DNA of 64,000 nucleotides. Origin: Triatoma infestans (lineage: Eukaryota; Arthropoda; Insecta; Hemiptera; Reduviidae). Within the stretch, counting starts at the first letter, position 1. The number at the start of each line of letters is the position of its first letter. The notes under the pieces were generated by a model. It searched no databases. It was not told the origin of the DNA and was given only the letters and a program-made list of their open reading frames with translations. The stretch covers positions 62,001 through 126,000 of the forward strand of contig JAAEAF010000640.1 in NCBI GenBank assembly GCA_011037195.1. Direction: 5' to 3'. A program made the position numbers and the translations under genes. Positions 22,879-34,400 of this stretch are shown piece after piece.

Positions 22879-23630
22879 CTGTAAACAAAAATATACAATC
22901 TTTTAAAATATATTTTGTTTTTAAAACATGCGAATAGGGTATTTTACATTCAGCGTATAAAATGAACAGCTGAAATTATTGTAGTAAGAAATTCTAATTA
23001 CAATTATAATTTGACAATAACTATAATTGTCACTAAATGATAGATGAACGAGAGAAATTGGTTATTATATGAGTTGATATATGAGGTGTGCAGAGTGAGA
23101 CTGAGTGACCCATGCTATTAACCAAAGGCTCAAAAGGTCATCACAGCCTCGCTTACAATTATTTAATAAATATTACAGAAATTAATAATTTGGATCTCCT
23201 AACACTGAATGATTATTATCGATTCTTTTATCTTATTTGGAATAATGATTACAATTCAAATAGTTGACACAATCTGCTTTCCTTGCTCTTATTTCTCAAC
23301 TATGACTTGTCTGAGCTCCTGTAAGAAAACAACATATGGACTTATTTAGTGCAATTCCTTTGGCATTCAAAACATTATCAACTGAGATGATTATTAATAA
23401 TAAAGTTTATTAATATTTAAGAAAATTTTTAGTTATTAATGTTGTAAAGTATTTAGTTAATATTTAGTTTTGCTCATTTGATTAGATATATTTTATTCCA
23501 TCTTTATTTATATACCAGTGTATTTATTTTATTTGATATGTTTTCTATTGTTTTGTTCTCGTATTAATTTCATTACGAATTTGTGCTTTAATTTTTAATT
23601 AGTCTTTTTATAAAATTATTAGTTTAGTTA
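22879..23630. other. Intronic, AT-rich
   Basis: First part of the 16.3-kb intron. No gene, RNA or recognised repeat. Confidence 0.55.
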
Positions 23631-23640
23631 CAGTGCTTAC

Positions 23641-23878
23641 ATCAGAGACATTTTCCGTAGTAGCCTGCTTCATTTTGTGGTCATCGACCGGTTTCGGGCG
23701 TTCGCCCCATCTTCAGGATGCGTTTTTTCAGACAGCTGTGCCAACACAGACTCGTACAGAGACTTAGTTTCACACTAACTCTCTCGAAACCGGTCGATGA
23801 CCACAAAATGAAGCAGGCTACCACGGAAAATGTCTCTGATGCTTTCCAGCTCTGCGGAACCAAGCACCACAACAAATG
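23641..23878. mobile_element. Hammerhead-bearing foldback element, copy 4
   Basis: Left arm from ATCAGAGACATTTTCCG to GGTCATCGACCGGTTTCGG. Right arm from CGAAACCGGTCGATGACC to GGAACCAAGCACCACAACA. Between them lies a unique centre. It is flanked by perfect 10-bp duplications CAGTGCTTAC at 23631-23640 and 23879-23888. Here the left outer end is shortened and the right arm is full length, the mirror image of copy 2. Confidence 0.88.
23683..23721 (-). ncRNA. Hammerhead ribozyme-like motif
   Basis: On the minus strand: CATC, core CTGAAGA, a stem II of GGGC/GCCC with loop GAAC (two unpaired bases before it), GAAA, ACCGGT, C, then GATG closing stem I. All invariant core bases are present. Stem III is only the palindrome ACCGGT. 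Confidence 0.65.
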
Positions 23879-23888
23879 CAGTGCTTAC

Positions 23889-26779
23889 TTTCGTGTATAT
23901 TGTAAACATTGTATTGGATTTACAATATGAACTCATAAAACTCTTAAAGGAGAGGCTTTTTCCCTGTAGAGGGTGCAAATAAAGCTTTATTATTATTATT
24001 ATTATTTTAATTGTTCAAATATAAGTATTTTGCAATCAGCGCATCATCCTTTGGTACTATGTCAGCGTTTTGTTCTCTTAAAGTATCTGTTGCATTATCT
24101 CAAGTTATAAAAACTGGTGTACTAAACTAGACCAATCTCGGGTTATGTTTACCAATATATTGTTTGACATAACCTTATAACTGGTTCTGTTTATTTCATT
24201 ACAAATCTTTTCAATTTATTCTTTACTTTGTATTTCGATTAGGAGTGCATTATCTTTTAGTTCTTTACAAGTTTTAATACCCTAACTTGCAACTTACAAG
24301 GATGTATTGATTGATTTAAGCATCTCTTTAAACTTCTATGAACTTTGTACTTGCTTTGATTGAACAATTGCTTTAGACTTTACAATTTTTTGTTTGTTAC
24401 TAGAACAGCTTTTGCATAACGAATTCTATTTGCATAAGGTTCTTGGCTCACTTTATATTACGTTCATAATTCTTAACCTGATACGACAACTTAATAATTT
24501 CTACTTTCATTTTACAGTAAACCAGTACCATTTCGCTTTTTAAAGCTTTACTATTTCTTATATTTCATGCTTCCTTTGTTTTACACTATTACTGCTTACA
24601 TTCACCGTTCTTAAAAATATTACTTTATTTATTATAAATATTATAGTATGGCAAAAGTATTTGGACACCAAGTTTTTTCTTAAAATAATGAATTTTGGTA
24701 ATAACAAATTTCAGTTAATTGCACAAAATAAAAATTATAAATAACAATTACACAAATTCAAAGTTATATAATATGTATACAGTATATATATATATGTATA
24801 TATAATAATTACTAATTGAACGTCTATTTTTCATGAACAAAATATCACAAAAGTGCAAATCTCAAATTTGTTATTATGTTTAGATACTTACAACGCAACT
24901 GGCGGTTTCGGATTTCATAAGATTTGAATTTCGTATAGTAATTAAACAAATAAAGACCCATCACTATCGATATGAATTATTGGAATTGTTCTGGGGGGGG
25001 GCTGTAATGTTGAACATTCCTGTTGTACGCTTAACTACAGGGCAACCTACACTTTTGCCACCTACTTATAATTTTAAGGAACAATAAATTGCATTGCTAG
25101 AATAACAATCGATTAATCAGAAAAAACAATTTAACAGATCTGGTTTCTGAGTTTTCGCGGTATCTTTTCGAAGATAGCTCGAAACAACTTTCCTTTTAAC
25201 CGCAATCCAGATGTACACATATTTTGTGCGGAAAAATTGATCTTAGTGAATTTGTAAGTAATCTATGAATTAGGCTGTTTCTAACTTTAAACTGCCCTTA
25301 AAAGTTTTACTATGGGTCTAACAAGAGGGCGCTGTCACACAATTTGGTAGAAATACCAAGTTTGAAGGTAATTTGCCATTTTTTTTTTTTTTTTATAATT
25401 TTGTTATAAAGTATTGTTCAATTAATTAGTTTTATATAATAATTTTATCGCTGCGGGTTAATTTGAATAAAGGAGAGCTATTAAAATTACTGTGAAAATC
25501 TTGTGTAAACATAATTCTAATTAGGTATATTTGTTTTTTTAATGTTTCTACATTGTAAAAAATAAAAATCAGAGGGGTGAATAAAAATAGAATGAAGTGG
25601 AAATGTTTCTTTGACGAACTGGGATCAGAGGTAAATCTAGGGAGGATCTGGAGCGAGAGAGCTATTAGAAGTCAATTATGCTTCAATTAATAGCGCGATG
25701 TCTAAGGGCAGATCGAGCTGGCGCTGAATGGCGGAGAGATGTATAAGCGCCGAACAATCATCCCCACCACACTGAACTCTTTCCCTGGTTCAGCGTCCTT
25801 ATTCGCCTCCTACCACCGTACGGCCACCGACCCTCCCCAAATGCAACTAACTAGAAATGATGATGGTCAGTGCCTGATCAAGCTGTGAATTGGCTACATT
25901 TTTCAAGCTTTACTCTCGTTCCCGCCACCATTATTCTTTTTTTTTATTTCTTTCTTTTTCCGCGGCCATTTCAACTATACAGTTGGCAGGCACATCTAGA
26001 GAGATGGACACTGCTGCCAACTCACTTACGACTACTCAATCCCGTTTCACACTACTATAAATACCCCTTTTCCTCTTTCTTTTTGCTTGGCAGTATCTTA
26101 ACGCTTCACTTGACTCGTCCAATCAAAGAACACTTTATTGGCTAGAGGTTTTTAATCTACATTTTTCTTCCAACAGACGCTCTGTTTCAGCAACTATTTT
26201 TTGTTGTTGAGAATATTAGCAACAGTGTGGTTGCTAGATTTTTACTTTATCCTATTTCTGGTAAAAGAAAAGTATTGCGAAGCATCAAATTTTCGAATTT
26301 GAGTTATCACCGGAAATATTTGTTCTAGACCTCCTGAATACGGAAAAAAATGGTTTTTAGTGAATACAATATCTCCAACATAGAAGTTTTTTCGCGATTT
26401 CCTCATAAACGAATTCAGCGCTTTTATTTAAACTTTGTATACTATGTACACACATAAATACCACCATCATTTTTATTTGAAACATTTTCCCAGAAAAAAT
26501 TATTTTTGGGGGTCCTAGAGGGAACAGTGGCGTTACGCTGTAACACTTCAGTAAAATGTGAACTTTATAGTTCACATATATAGGCGCTAACGGTAAATCA
26601 GTAACTGATTGTGCTTGTGCTAATCTACATGTTTTCATTTAATACAGTTTTACCGTAGAAAATCACTTGTTTTCCGATCATATGCCAATTGCTGTATTTT
26701 TTCATGCTATTCCTAGTTCGCAAACTGCAATTCCTCTCCCGCCATAACTAAATTGGGCTATACAAAAGCCGGTTGTTTA
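23889..26779. other. Intronic non-coding
   Basis: AT-rich; (TTA)n at 23988-24006; a GC-richer patch at 25700-26060 with no convincing exon. Around 26340-26540 there is a minus-strand fragment of the dispersed repeat (TTATTTGAAACATTTTCCC block). Confidence 0.5.
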
Positions 26780-26792
26780 TAGGTAGAAACTA

Positions 26793-27806
26793 GGTACACG
26801 GACGGGTCCAAGATGGAAGATGGAGTGGGAGCCGGCGTGTACGGGACTCATCCGAGATGTAATATCTCGGTGAGCCTGGGAAGGCTAGCTACGGTCTTTC
26901 AGGCGGAGCTAGTCGCGATTATTATCTGCGCCGCCGAAATAAGAAGACGGGGAGTGCATAACTCCAGAGTCGTCATGTATTCGGATAGCCAGGCTGCTCT
27001 GCGGGCAATTGACTCGTGGGAGATCAGCTCAAGGCTGGTGTGGGACTGCCTAGGTGCACTAAGGGAAATTAGTAGCCATAATAAGGTCTTCCTGGTTTGG
27101 GTACCTGGGCACTCGGGTCACAGAGGCAATGAGGCGGCGGACCGCCTGGCCCGGGAGGGTTCAATGAGAGCGCTTATCGGGCCGGAGCCGTTCTGCGGTG
27201 TCTCAAGATGCCTCAGGAGTGCATCCATTAAGCTATGGATGCAGGACCGATCAAGGGAATGCTGGGGCAAAACTCCAGGCCAGAGGCAGGCGAAAAAGTT
27301 TATCCATAGCTACTCGCCCAAGCTAACTGCAGAATTACTCCAACTAGGCCGGGTGGCCATAAGGATAGCAGTTGGCATTCTCACTGGCCATTGTAGACTA
27401 AATAAGCACATGCATCGCATGGGCCTGGCAACGGATAGCCTGTGTAGGTTTTGTCAGGAAGAAGAGGAGACGGCACTGCATGTGGTATGTCAGTGCGAGG
27501 GGCTGGTTTGGCTAAGGTACCGCCTCTTTGGTAAAGAGAAGCTGGTGCCAACAAGCCTCAGCCAGGGCCCTCTCTCGGACCTATTAAGTCTTCTAAGGCA
27601 AGCAGGACTCGAGAGGGTGCTCTAATGGCGGGTGTTCTGATTGACCACCTGGGAGCCCCCCCCCCAATTCCACAGTTCGCTTAAGGACAGGATAGGGGGA
27701 GGGTCTCCAACTAGGGGGGGTGCCACAATAGATCCTTGGGGTGTCGCGGTGGCGTAGGCTGAATAGCCAATTCCCCCGGTAGAATCTATCTATCTATCTA
27801 TCTATC
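26793..27806 (+). mobile_element. Young 5'-truncated non-LTR retrotransposon (R1/LOA-like)
   Basis: Bounded by the exact 13-bp direct repeat TAGGTAGAAACTA at 26780-26792 and 27807-27819. The insert starts inside the RNase H domain and ends in a (TATC)n tail (27786-27806), the tandem tail type used by some R1-group elements. It is distinctly GC-richer than the intron around it. The open frame (26787-27625) is uninterrupted and the duplication has no differences, both signs of recent insertion. Confidence 0.9.
26813..27625 (+). CDS. RNase H domain and zinc-cluster tail of retrotransposon polyprotein (truncated)
   Basis: 270 codons from an internal Met; the frame is open from 26787, so the listed start is not a true start. 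RNase H catalytic residues are all visible: YTDGSK (Asp, just upstream of the Met), FQAELVAI (Glu), MYSDSQAALRAI (Asp) and GHRGNEAADRLAR (Asp). RNase H occupies roughly residues 1-120. A tail follows with CRFCQEEEETALHVVCQC, the terminal CCHC cluster. RNase H would remove the RNA template during reverse transcription, but without RT or endonuclease this copy cannot move by itself. It has no promoter of its own. Confidence 0.85.
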   Translation: MEDGVGAGVYGTHPRCNISVSLGRLATVFQAELVAIIICAAEIRRRGVHNSRVVMYSDSQAALRAIDSWEISSRLVWDCLGALREISSHNKVFLVWVPGHSGHRGNEAADRLAREGSMRALIGPEPFCGVSRCLRSASIKLWMQDRSRECWGKTPGQRQAKKFIHSYSPKLTAELLQLGRVAIRIAVGILTGHCRLNKHMHRMGLATDSLCRFCQEEEETALHVVCQCEGLVWLRYRLFGKEKLVPTSLSQGPLSDLLSLLRQAGLERVL

Positions 27807-28059
27807 TAGGTAGAAACTAAATGTTTATTTAAATTCTGTAATTCTCTTTACTGATAACATAGAAGAGAAGTTAAAGCTTTTAATTAGTATAATAAAACTC
27901 TCTGCCGTGTACAATCCTAACACTAAAAGAACCGTTGAACGGAAACAAAAATGTTTTGACAAAGATTGCAGTTTGGCGCGAAATATGTCATTTAAATACT
28001 TAAAACTATTTATAAAAACTAATAATTCAACGGATCAGCAAAATGATCGAAAATCCAAC

Positions 28060-29165
28060 CAGGAATATAAAAATCTCTCAAATTGAAAAAAACAACAGTA
28101 TTACAAGGATGATATAAGTAAAATTAACTCCTCAATAGACAGTAAGGAATTTTGGGAGAACGTTAGATTTATAAAAAAATGTAACTTTTTTAAAGTAGGT
28201 GATATTGAAGCTAATGAATGGGTTAATCATTTTAAAACTCTCTTAAACCCTCCATTCATTTCGACTAGAATTAGTTATGCTGAACCGCACATCTTGAGTC
28301 CGGACCTTGACAAATCTTTTACACAGGCGGAAATTCAGTCTGCACTTAGTAAGGCAAGACAACAAGGCACCGGGCTCGGATCTGGTGCCTTATGAGTTTT
28401 TTAAATTTGCTTCACCCGAATTCATTGTGGTACTACTGAGCGTTCTGTACGAAGTCTTTGAATCTCTCAAAATCCCATCTTCTTCTAGGAATTCAATAAT
28501 CTGCCCATTATATAAAAAGGGCGATAAAAATCAAGCTTGCAATTATAGGGGATATCCTTTATTAATACAGTTGCCAAAATTATTCAGGTTTGACACTTGG
28601 TAGATTAACGGATTGGATCGACAAGAATAATATTCTCAATGAATTTCAAGGGGGGTTTCGCAAAGAATACTCAACAATAGACAATATATTTAGTTTTTAT
28701 GTATAATAAAAATAATGTTGAGTAAAAAAAGACAAAAAGTCTACGCATTCTTTGTAGATCTCTCCGCTGCTTTCGATAGCATTGACAGGTACGCTCTAAT
28801 ATATAAACTTTACCACCTTGGGTTGTCTACGAAAATTGTAAATGCTATAAGGTCTTTACTAACTGGCAGCTTTAGTCTGTCCTCTGCTCTGAAGAGGTAA
28901 CAGAAAATTTCCCGTAGATATGAGCGTCAAAATATAAGATGGATATTAAAGCAAGAGGAGAACTATTAAATTTAAACAGCAAGTTTTATTTAGATGAAAC
29001 AAGCCGACTCTGCACCTTGTGCAGCCGACGGGAACCTGAGGATATAATTCACTTTATTGCTATATGTCCAGTGTTATCAGAAATCAGAAAGAAATGGTTG
29101 AAAGACACTGTCTTAAATGAGAACCAAATTATAGAATTGTTGTTCAAACTGGAAGGGTCTAGTTG
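28060..29165 (+). pseudogene. Jockey-like non-LTR retrotransposon with internal deletion
   Basis: Pieces in order: AEIQSALSKAR (28330), KAPGSDLVPYEFFK, SIICPLYKKGDKNQACNYRG (RT fingers, 28500), a GGFRKEYSTIDN block, KVYAFFVDLSAAFDSIDR (28740, palm Asp), then GLSTKIVNAIRSL. The frame next jumps from SLSSAL at about 28895 to KARGELLNLNSKFYLDE (28940), deleting the YADD active site and thumb. The tail has CTLCSRREPEDIIHFIAICP, the terminal cluster. Frameshifts also occur at 28370 and 28590. Related to 164-1700 and 56992-58430. Confidence 0.82.
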
Positions 29166-31673
29166 ACTATTGTAAAGACACATATAAATTGAGATATACC
29201 TTGATTCAATAATTTTATATATTTATATATAGCTTTAAAATAATAATATTTAAATAAAAAAAAAAAATTCCTAAATGCTCTCAGATTTGTTAAGTTTTGA
29301 GTAATAATAATAGTAAAATAATGATATTTATATTTCTTGGAATAATAAATTATGACAATAATGATATAACTACTGAAATCCTCCGACGGTCTTAGGACCA
29401 TGATCTTTATGTTATCATAACTAGTCTTGTGTTTGATATGCTTAATTTGGAAGTTTATTTTCTTTTTATGTATTTTTTGTATTAGAAGTTTTTTTTGTTT
29501 CTGAAGTATAGAATTGAATTTTGTATTTGTTTTTTAGAAAAAATAAAGATCCTCCTCTTACTACTACTAAAATGTATAGTTTTATCGCCAAAACAATATT
29601 AATATAAATTAGAAGCAATGATAGAGTTTCAAATTTGTAGAAAATCGGTTTACCGGAAGTGTGATTTTTATAAAATAGGTTTTTTAGTTTTTTGAATTTT
29701 CTCGAAAACTCAAGGTGCTCAATTTGATTATTCCAATCGATATGAAGATTTCGATCACAATCCGTCACCGGAAATGTATATTTCCTGTTTTCCACCCTCA
29801 CTTTTATTGTATTTACATTTGCAATAATATACTTTACAAAAAGGAAATATATTGGAGTGATTTGAAGTGTAGATTGAAGGAGTCATTCAACAATGGCACT
29901 CCGTGATTTATTTCTATGAAGTTGTCTCGAGGTCTGAAGTTTTCTTCACTTGGATGCCCGAGTTGTCAGGAATAGTGTTTGCAGAGAGCTGATATATTAG
30001 AGTTAGGACGAGCCAGCTGTGGATGAGAGGAATTTAAAAAAACGAGTTCTGGCTAGATCATTAACAGAAGGTATGCAGAGGTATTATGGAGATGAGGTGA
30101 CAAATTTTCGAAGGATGTAGCATTGAAATGACTGGATACGGTAGGAATTGGAACGCTTGGTTGTTTCGATATTTCAGAGCCATAAAAGGCCATAGAGATC
30201 TCAGCAGTAACAGATAGCTAAGTCTTTTATTTTGTGAAGTAAATTTAGATCTCCTGTTTAGTAGTATTAGGTTTGAAGTTGTATGAACCATCTATTTAAT
30301 TAGAATCGTTTGAATCTAGTAAGTTTCGGTTAATGCGGATCGGCGGGAAGATTTTTTTATCCACCGACGATGGAAATTTGAATGGATAATTTTTTCAAAA
30401 TGTCCAAGTTTGAATACAATTTGATTGGTGGAACTGGCAAAGTGCAGTAAAAGAGAAATCATGTGTGAAATTTCGAACTCTATATTCGTATCCATTGTTC
30501 ATATAAAACTTGAACTTCTTCAAGCTAAATGATTGGATAAAGATGAGAAAGACTTCATGTGGTCATCGCAAGTAGTAATCAACTTATCTGTTGAAGATGT
30601 GATCCCTAGGCAAGGTGCTGCAGTGAAACATTAGAGAAAGGGGTGAGGTCTTACCTTATGCCTCACTAACACTCCCCCCCCCCATAGCTTCTCCTTCCGG
30701 ACCAATTGTTTCCAGATTGTTGCCCCTAGATCAACAAGTGTCCCCTTGTTTACTGCCCTGAAGAATACTATTGTTATGGGATTTTAATGACAATTTGATG
30801 TACTTGTTACAAGTGGATGTTTGCCAGTTTCGAAGAATATAATTTTGTAATTATGATTGATGCTGAGGATCGATCACAAAAACAAATTTTTCAACATTAT
30901 GTTCGGCAAATTTATTATAAAACAAAAGTAAAGAATTTTAAAGAAGATTCCATGATGAAGACCCGGGTTTCCATGATGAAACAAATTAATACTATCCAAT
31001 TTATTTAATAATAATGGTTACCCTAACCATATAGTAAATGGAACGTTACATCAACTAATATGGCTAATCAAATTCCCCGTACGCCATCACAGCAACCTTC
31101 ATTATCCTTTACCTCGGGTGTTTCCTTCACAGTAGATTGTCCCCCTCCCACCATTTTGAAATTTTTCTCTCCAATTTTTGGTTCCAACAATTTTCTTTAA
31201 ACATTGTGCACTTGAAGGGAACTCCACTTTTATAGTGTCCGAAAATTGTTTTTACAAGTTTAAAGAATTCCCGGTGGAGTTTGGCTAGGCTTATCTGAGG
31301 TGCTATTTCTGTATAATGTACGGTTCAGCATTGGAAAAAATAATATTGCGTTCCTGTAATGGCCAAAAACTAAAAAAAAAGGGAAAACTTGAAACAGAAA
31401 TGGAAAATAGTTTTTTTGAGTGAAAAAAAAGAAGTAACACTTACTAGGGGTATGGAAGGGACGGGAGTATAACAGTGTATGGAAATAATAATACAAGCAT
31501 TTTGCATTTGCGAAGAAACTGTATTGTAACGGAGTGCATGTATAGTAGACTAGCTATAGCCGAACTGGGACCCTTCTCAAAAGCTGTCAGCCTGTTTATA
31601 AATAATTCATTGTATCAAGTTATACAGACGGTAGTACGAACAGAAGGTGCTAAACTCACTGAAAGATACAGAT

Positions 31674-31731
<58 letters not shown>

Positions 31732-31930
31732 CGACAGCGTATCTTTTTCTCCAGCAATAGTTAGAAATCAACTTTATAGTTCAACTTTTACCCCATTAAG
31801 ACCAAAAAACGAAATGAAGCCTCGCTAGGACTATCCATCCCGCGGGTTAGGATAACAGCTCAAAGACTCCCTATCTTTTCCCCACTAAAAATCTGGACAT
31901 CTCTTTGAAAGGACCATAAAAAAAAAAGTT
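29166..31930. other. Intronic non-coding with repeat fragments
   Basis: Minus-strand dispersed-repeat fragment at about 29570-29800 (GTTTACCGGAAGTG, AAATGTATATTTCC). (CA)n microsatellite at 31676-31729, more than 25 units. The rest is AT-rich without recognised genes. Confidence 0.5.
31676..31729. repeat. (CA)n microsatellite
   Basis: A nearly uninterrupted run of about 27 CA units. Open frames reading through it as Thr-His are artefacts. Confidence 0.95.
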
Positions 31931-31968
31931 AAGACTGGTGTTGCTTCCAACATTCTCTTACTCCTAGT

Positions 31969-34297
31969 TTTTTTATTTTTTTTATAATAGGGGGGAAATG
32001 CTACTTACGCACATCAAAGTTCCGGACTCCATATGAATATGCCTACCGGCTAAACTCCCCCCCACATACACCTGAGCCTAGCCTGGATTCGCTTTCTCAG
32101 CACTGCATCAGGCTAGGCTCCTTAACCTAGCCCTAAGGAACTCGTTCTCCCATTATTCACCTCTACACGTTCAGTCGAAATTACCTCCTGGACAAAGGAA
32201 GTAACCCTTGTCCAGTTGTTACGACTACTCAACAGAGTCTGGGCAAACCTCCCAGGTGCCCCGACCTCCTGCTCTAGGTTCCTTCTGGGTCGAGCCCACC
32301 TTTCACATTCGAAAACCGTTGCCGAGCGTCGTCGCGTGGAGCTTGGCAATACAAACAGGTCGATACCTCTTCTTTACCTACCTTCTTCAGGTAGTCTCTG
32401 AAGAATCCGTGTCCAGAAAGGACTTGGGTCGAGAGATAATTTACCTCGCCATAGCTTCTACCAATCCAGCTTGTAATGTCTGGAATCAAGATAGCGGGCC
32501 AGCGGCCTCGGCTCTCCGCATCCCACTTTTCTTGCCACACTGCCATGGTACGCTTTCGCTCTTCCCTAGTTATTTCCACGCATTTCTCTCCCCGTCTAGC
32601 ATAGATTCTTGCACGGTCCTGAGCTAGGAGGGCAATAGGTATAACCTCAGCTATTAGCAAGAGGCCGGCTCCGACCCGGTGCGGTAAGCAAAGGCAATCC
32701 GGAGTGCGCCGAGTCTCTGCACCTGCACGAGTCTTTTTTATACACATTCTTTCGCGAGGCTCTTGCCCAAAATTCTAGACCGTACAACATCACAGTTTGG
32801 GAAACATTTATTTTGCGAGTACTTGCCTAGGACCAGGACCTCGCACGTTGGTCATCAACTTGACAGACGCGCTACTGCACCTGCAGCTTCATCGGCAGCC
32901 TCTTGGATATGTATTCCACAGCTTAGCTTGACATCCATGATTATACCCAAGTACGTAACCGCTCTAGACGAAGTCACCACTTCCCTACCAACATAGAACG
33001 GGATTGACGGGTCGATTCTTCTTTTTGTCAATATCATGACCTCCGTCTTAGCCAGAGCTAACTCGAGTCCATGTCCCAACATCCAACCATTCACTCTTCG
33101 CGTAACCTGGTGTAACCTGGTTTGCGCTTTGATACCGATATCAGCACTGCAACATCATCAAGATAAGTGATTAATACCGTACCTTCAGGCACTTCCAACC
33201 GCAGCAATCCGTCATAAGTGACGTTCCAGATATCCGGGCCTAGAATCGACCCCTACGCAACTCCCGCAGTGACGGTCGTAATTTTAGGACCAGTCTCTGT
33301 TTGGTAGACTAGCGACCTATACCTGAAGTAGTCGTCGACAATCCTCAATAAATACGGCGAAATATGGAAATTCCTCTCCAGTGCCTGCAGGGCATCGGAC
33401 TACTTGAGGGAATTAAACGCGTTCTTAACATTTAGCATGACTAACAATACCATCTTCCGCGTACTTGACTACGACTTTCTGCTCTTTGAACCGCTCTTAT
33501 AACCTCCTCTACTGGTTGCAGCGTAGACCTAGCTGGTCTGAAGCCCTACTGCTTGGGTGATAGACCGCCTGCTTCCCAAATTTCTTCCGTAAGCTTTAGC
33601 TTAATAAGTTTCTCAAAGAGCTTTCCTACCGTATCCAGCAAGCATAGCGGACGGAACGACGAGGGGAGTGAACCTCCCTTGCTTTTGCTAATTAGAACTA
33701 GCCGGGTAATCTTCCACCTATAACTAAATATGCCAGATTTTAAACATGCATTAAACATTTGTAACAATATGTGTGGTTTTCCTCGGGCTATCATTGCTAC
33801 AACTTCATTCGGTGTTCCGCCCGGGCCTGGGGCCTTCTTGGTTCTCAAGGTAACCGCTGCTTCCTGCACTTCTTCTTCCGTAAAAAACGGGATATTTATA
33901 GGGACATCAAATAATTTCTGGTCTTCCAGGGTGTGTGTGGGGGGGGAAAGACTCTTTATAATCCCCTCCATAGCCACCGCATCCAAAACCGCTTGCTTCT
34001 TAAAGCCGGCAATCTTTTGAGTTACGATTTTGTAACCTAAACCCCAAGGATCTCGGACTACTTCCACTATGAGAGAGTCCCAACTGAGTTTTTTGCTCAG
34101 GTAAATTGCCTTCCGCAGCTCGTGTTTCGCCTCTCTATATTCAGCTGCACGGCATGCGGCCGTTGGCCTCCTCCTTGCTCGTTGAACCCTCCTCCTCTTC
34201 TTAATACAATCCCCCCCCGGATATCCGCAATTCGCGAGTTCCACCAATACGCTGGCCGCCTCCCTCTCCAAGAAACTCTGCTCCTAGTCTCCAAGGA
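31969..34297 (-). mobile_element. R1-like non-LTR retrotransposon, 5'-truncated, poly(A)-tailed
   Basis: Flanked by ACTCCTAGT at 31960-31968 and 34298-34306, a 9-bp target duplication. On the minus strand the 3' end is an A-rich tail (31969-31985), preceded by a 3' untranslated region and the coding relic 32122-34297. The 5' truncation removes the endonuclease and ORF1. Confidence 0.82.
32122..34297 (-). pseudogene. R1-like reverse transcriptase, disrupted
   Basis: From high to low coordinate: RRPAYWWNSRIADIR (34260, the linker after the endonuclease in R1 elements), a 241-codon open piece (34271-33546) with ITRLVLISKSKGG and FRPLCLLDTVGKLFEKL (RT fingers), a poorly readable palm (33540-33110) where the active site should be, GLELALAKTEVMILTKRR and VTYLGIIMDVKLS (33070-32930, post-palm), then EERKRTMAVWQEKWD, FLSGHGFFRDYL-like and CLYCQAPRDDARH...FECERW (32640-32300, terminal cluster). 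Several frameshifts and stops separate the pieces, so it is inactive. Different family from the 52518-54746 element. Confidence 0.85.
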
Positions 34298-34400
34298 ACT
34301 CCTAGTAAGAGGGAGTATTGTAATCGTGACAAATTTACGATATTGACTTTTTTCGAATTTTCGACACCGGAAGTATACGTTTATGAATAGAAATAATACG

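Larger units (their letters stand above)
31935..34400 (-). repeat. Dispersed repeat (TTCCGG family) fragment, split by an R1-like element
   Basis: Terminal block CATTCTCTTACTCCTAGT at 31951-31968 resumes at 34298 as ACTCCTAGTAAGAGGGAGTA followed by TTGTAATCGTG and a CACCGGAAGT block. Together they reconstruct the end hairpin (CTCTTACT...AGTAAGAG) seen in other copies on the minus strand. Confidence 0.7.

Noticed and set aside
31475..31828. 117-codon frame with Thr-His run
   Set aside because: Created by the (CA)n microsatellite.
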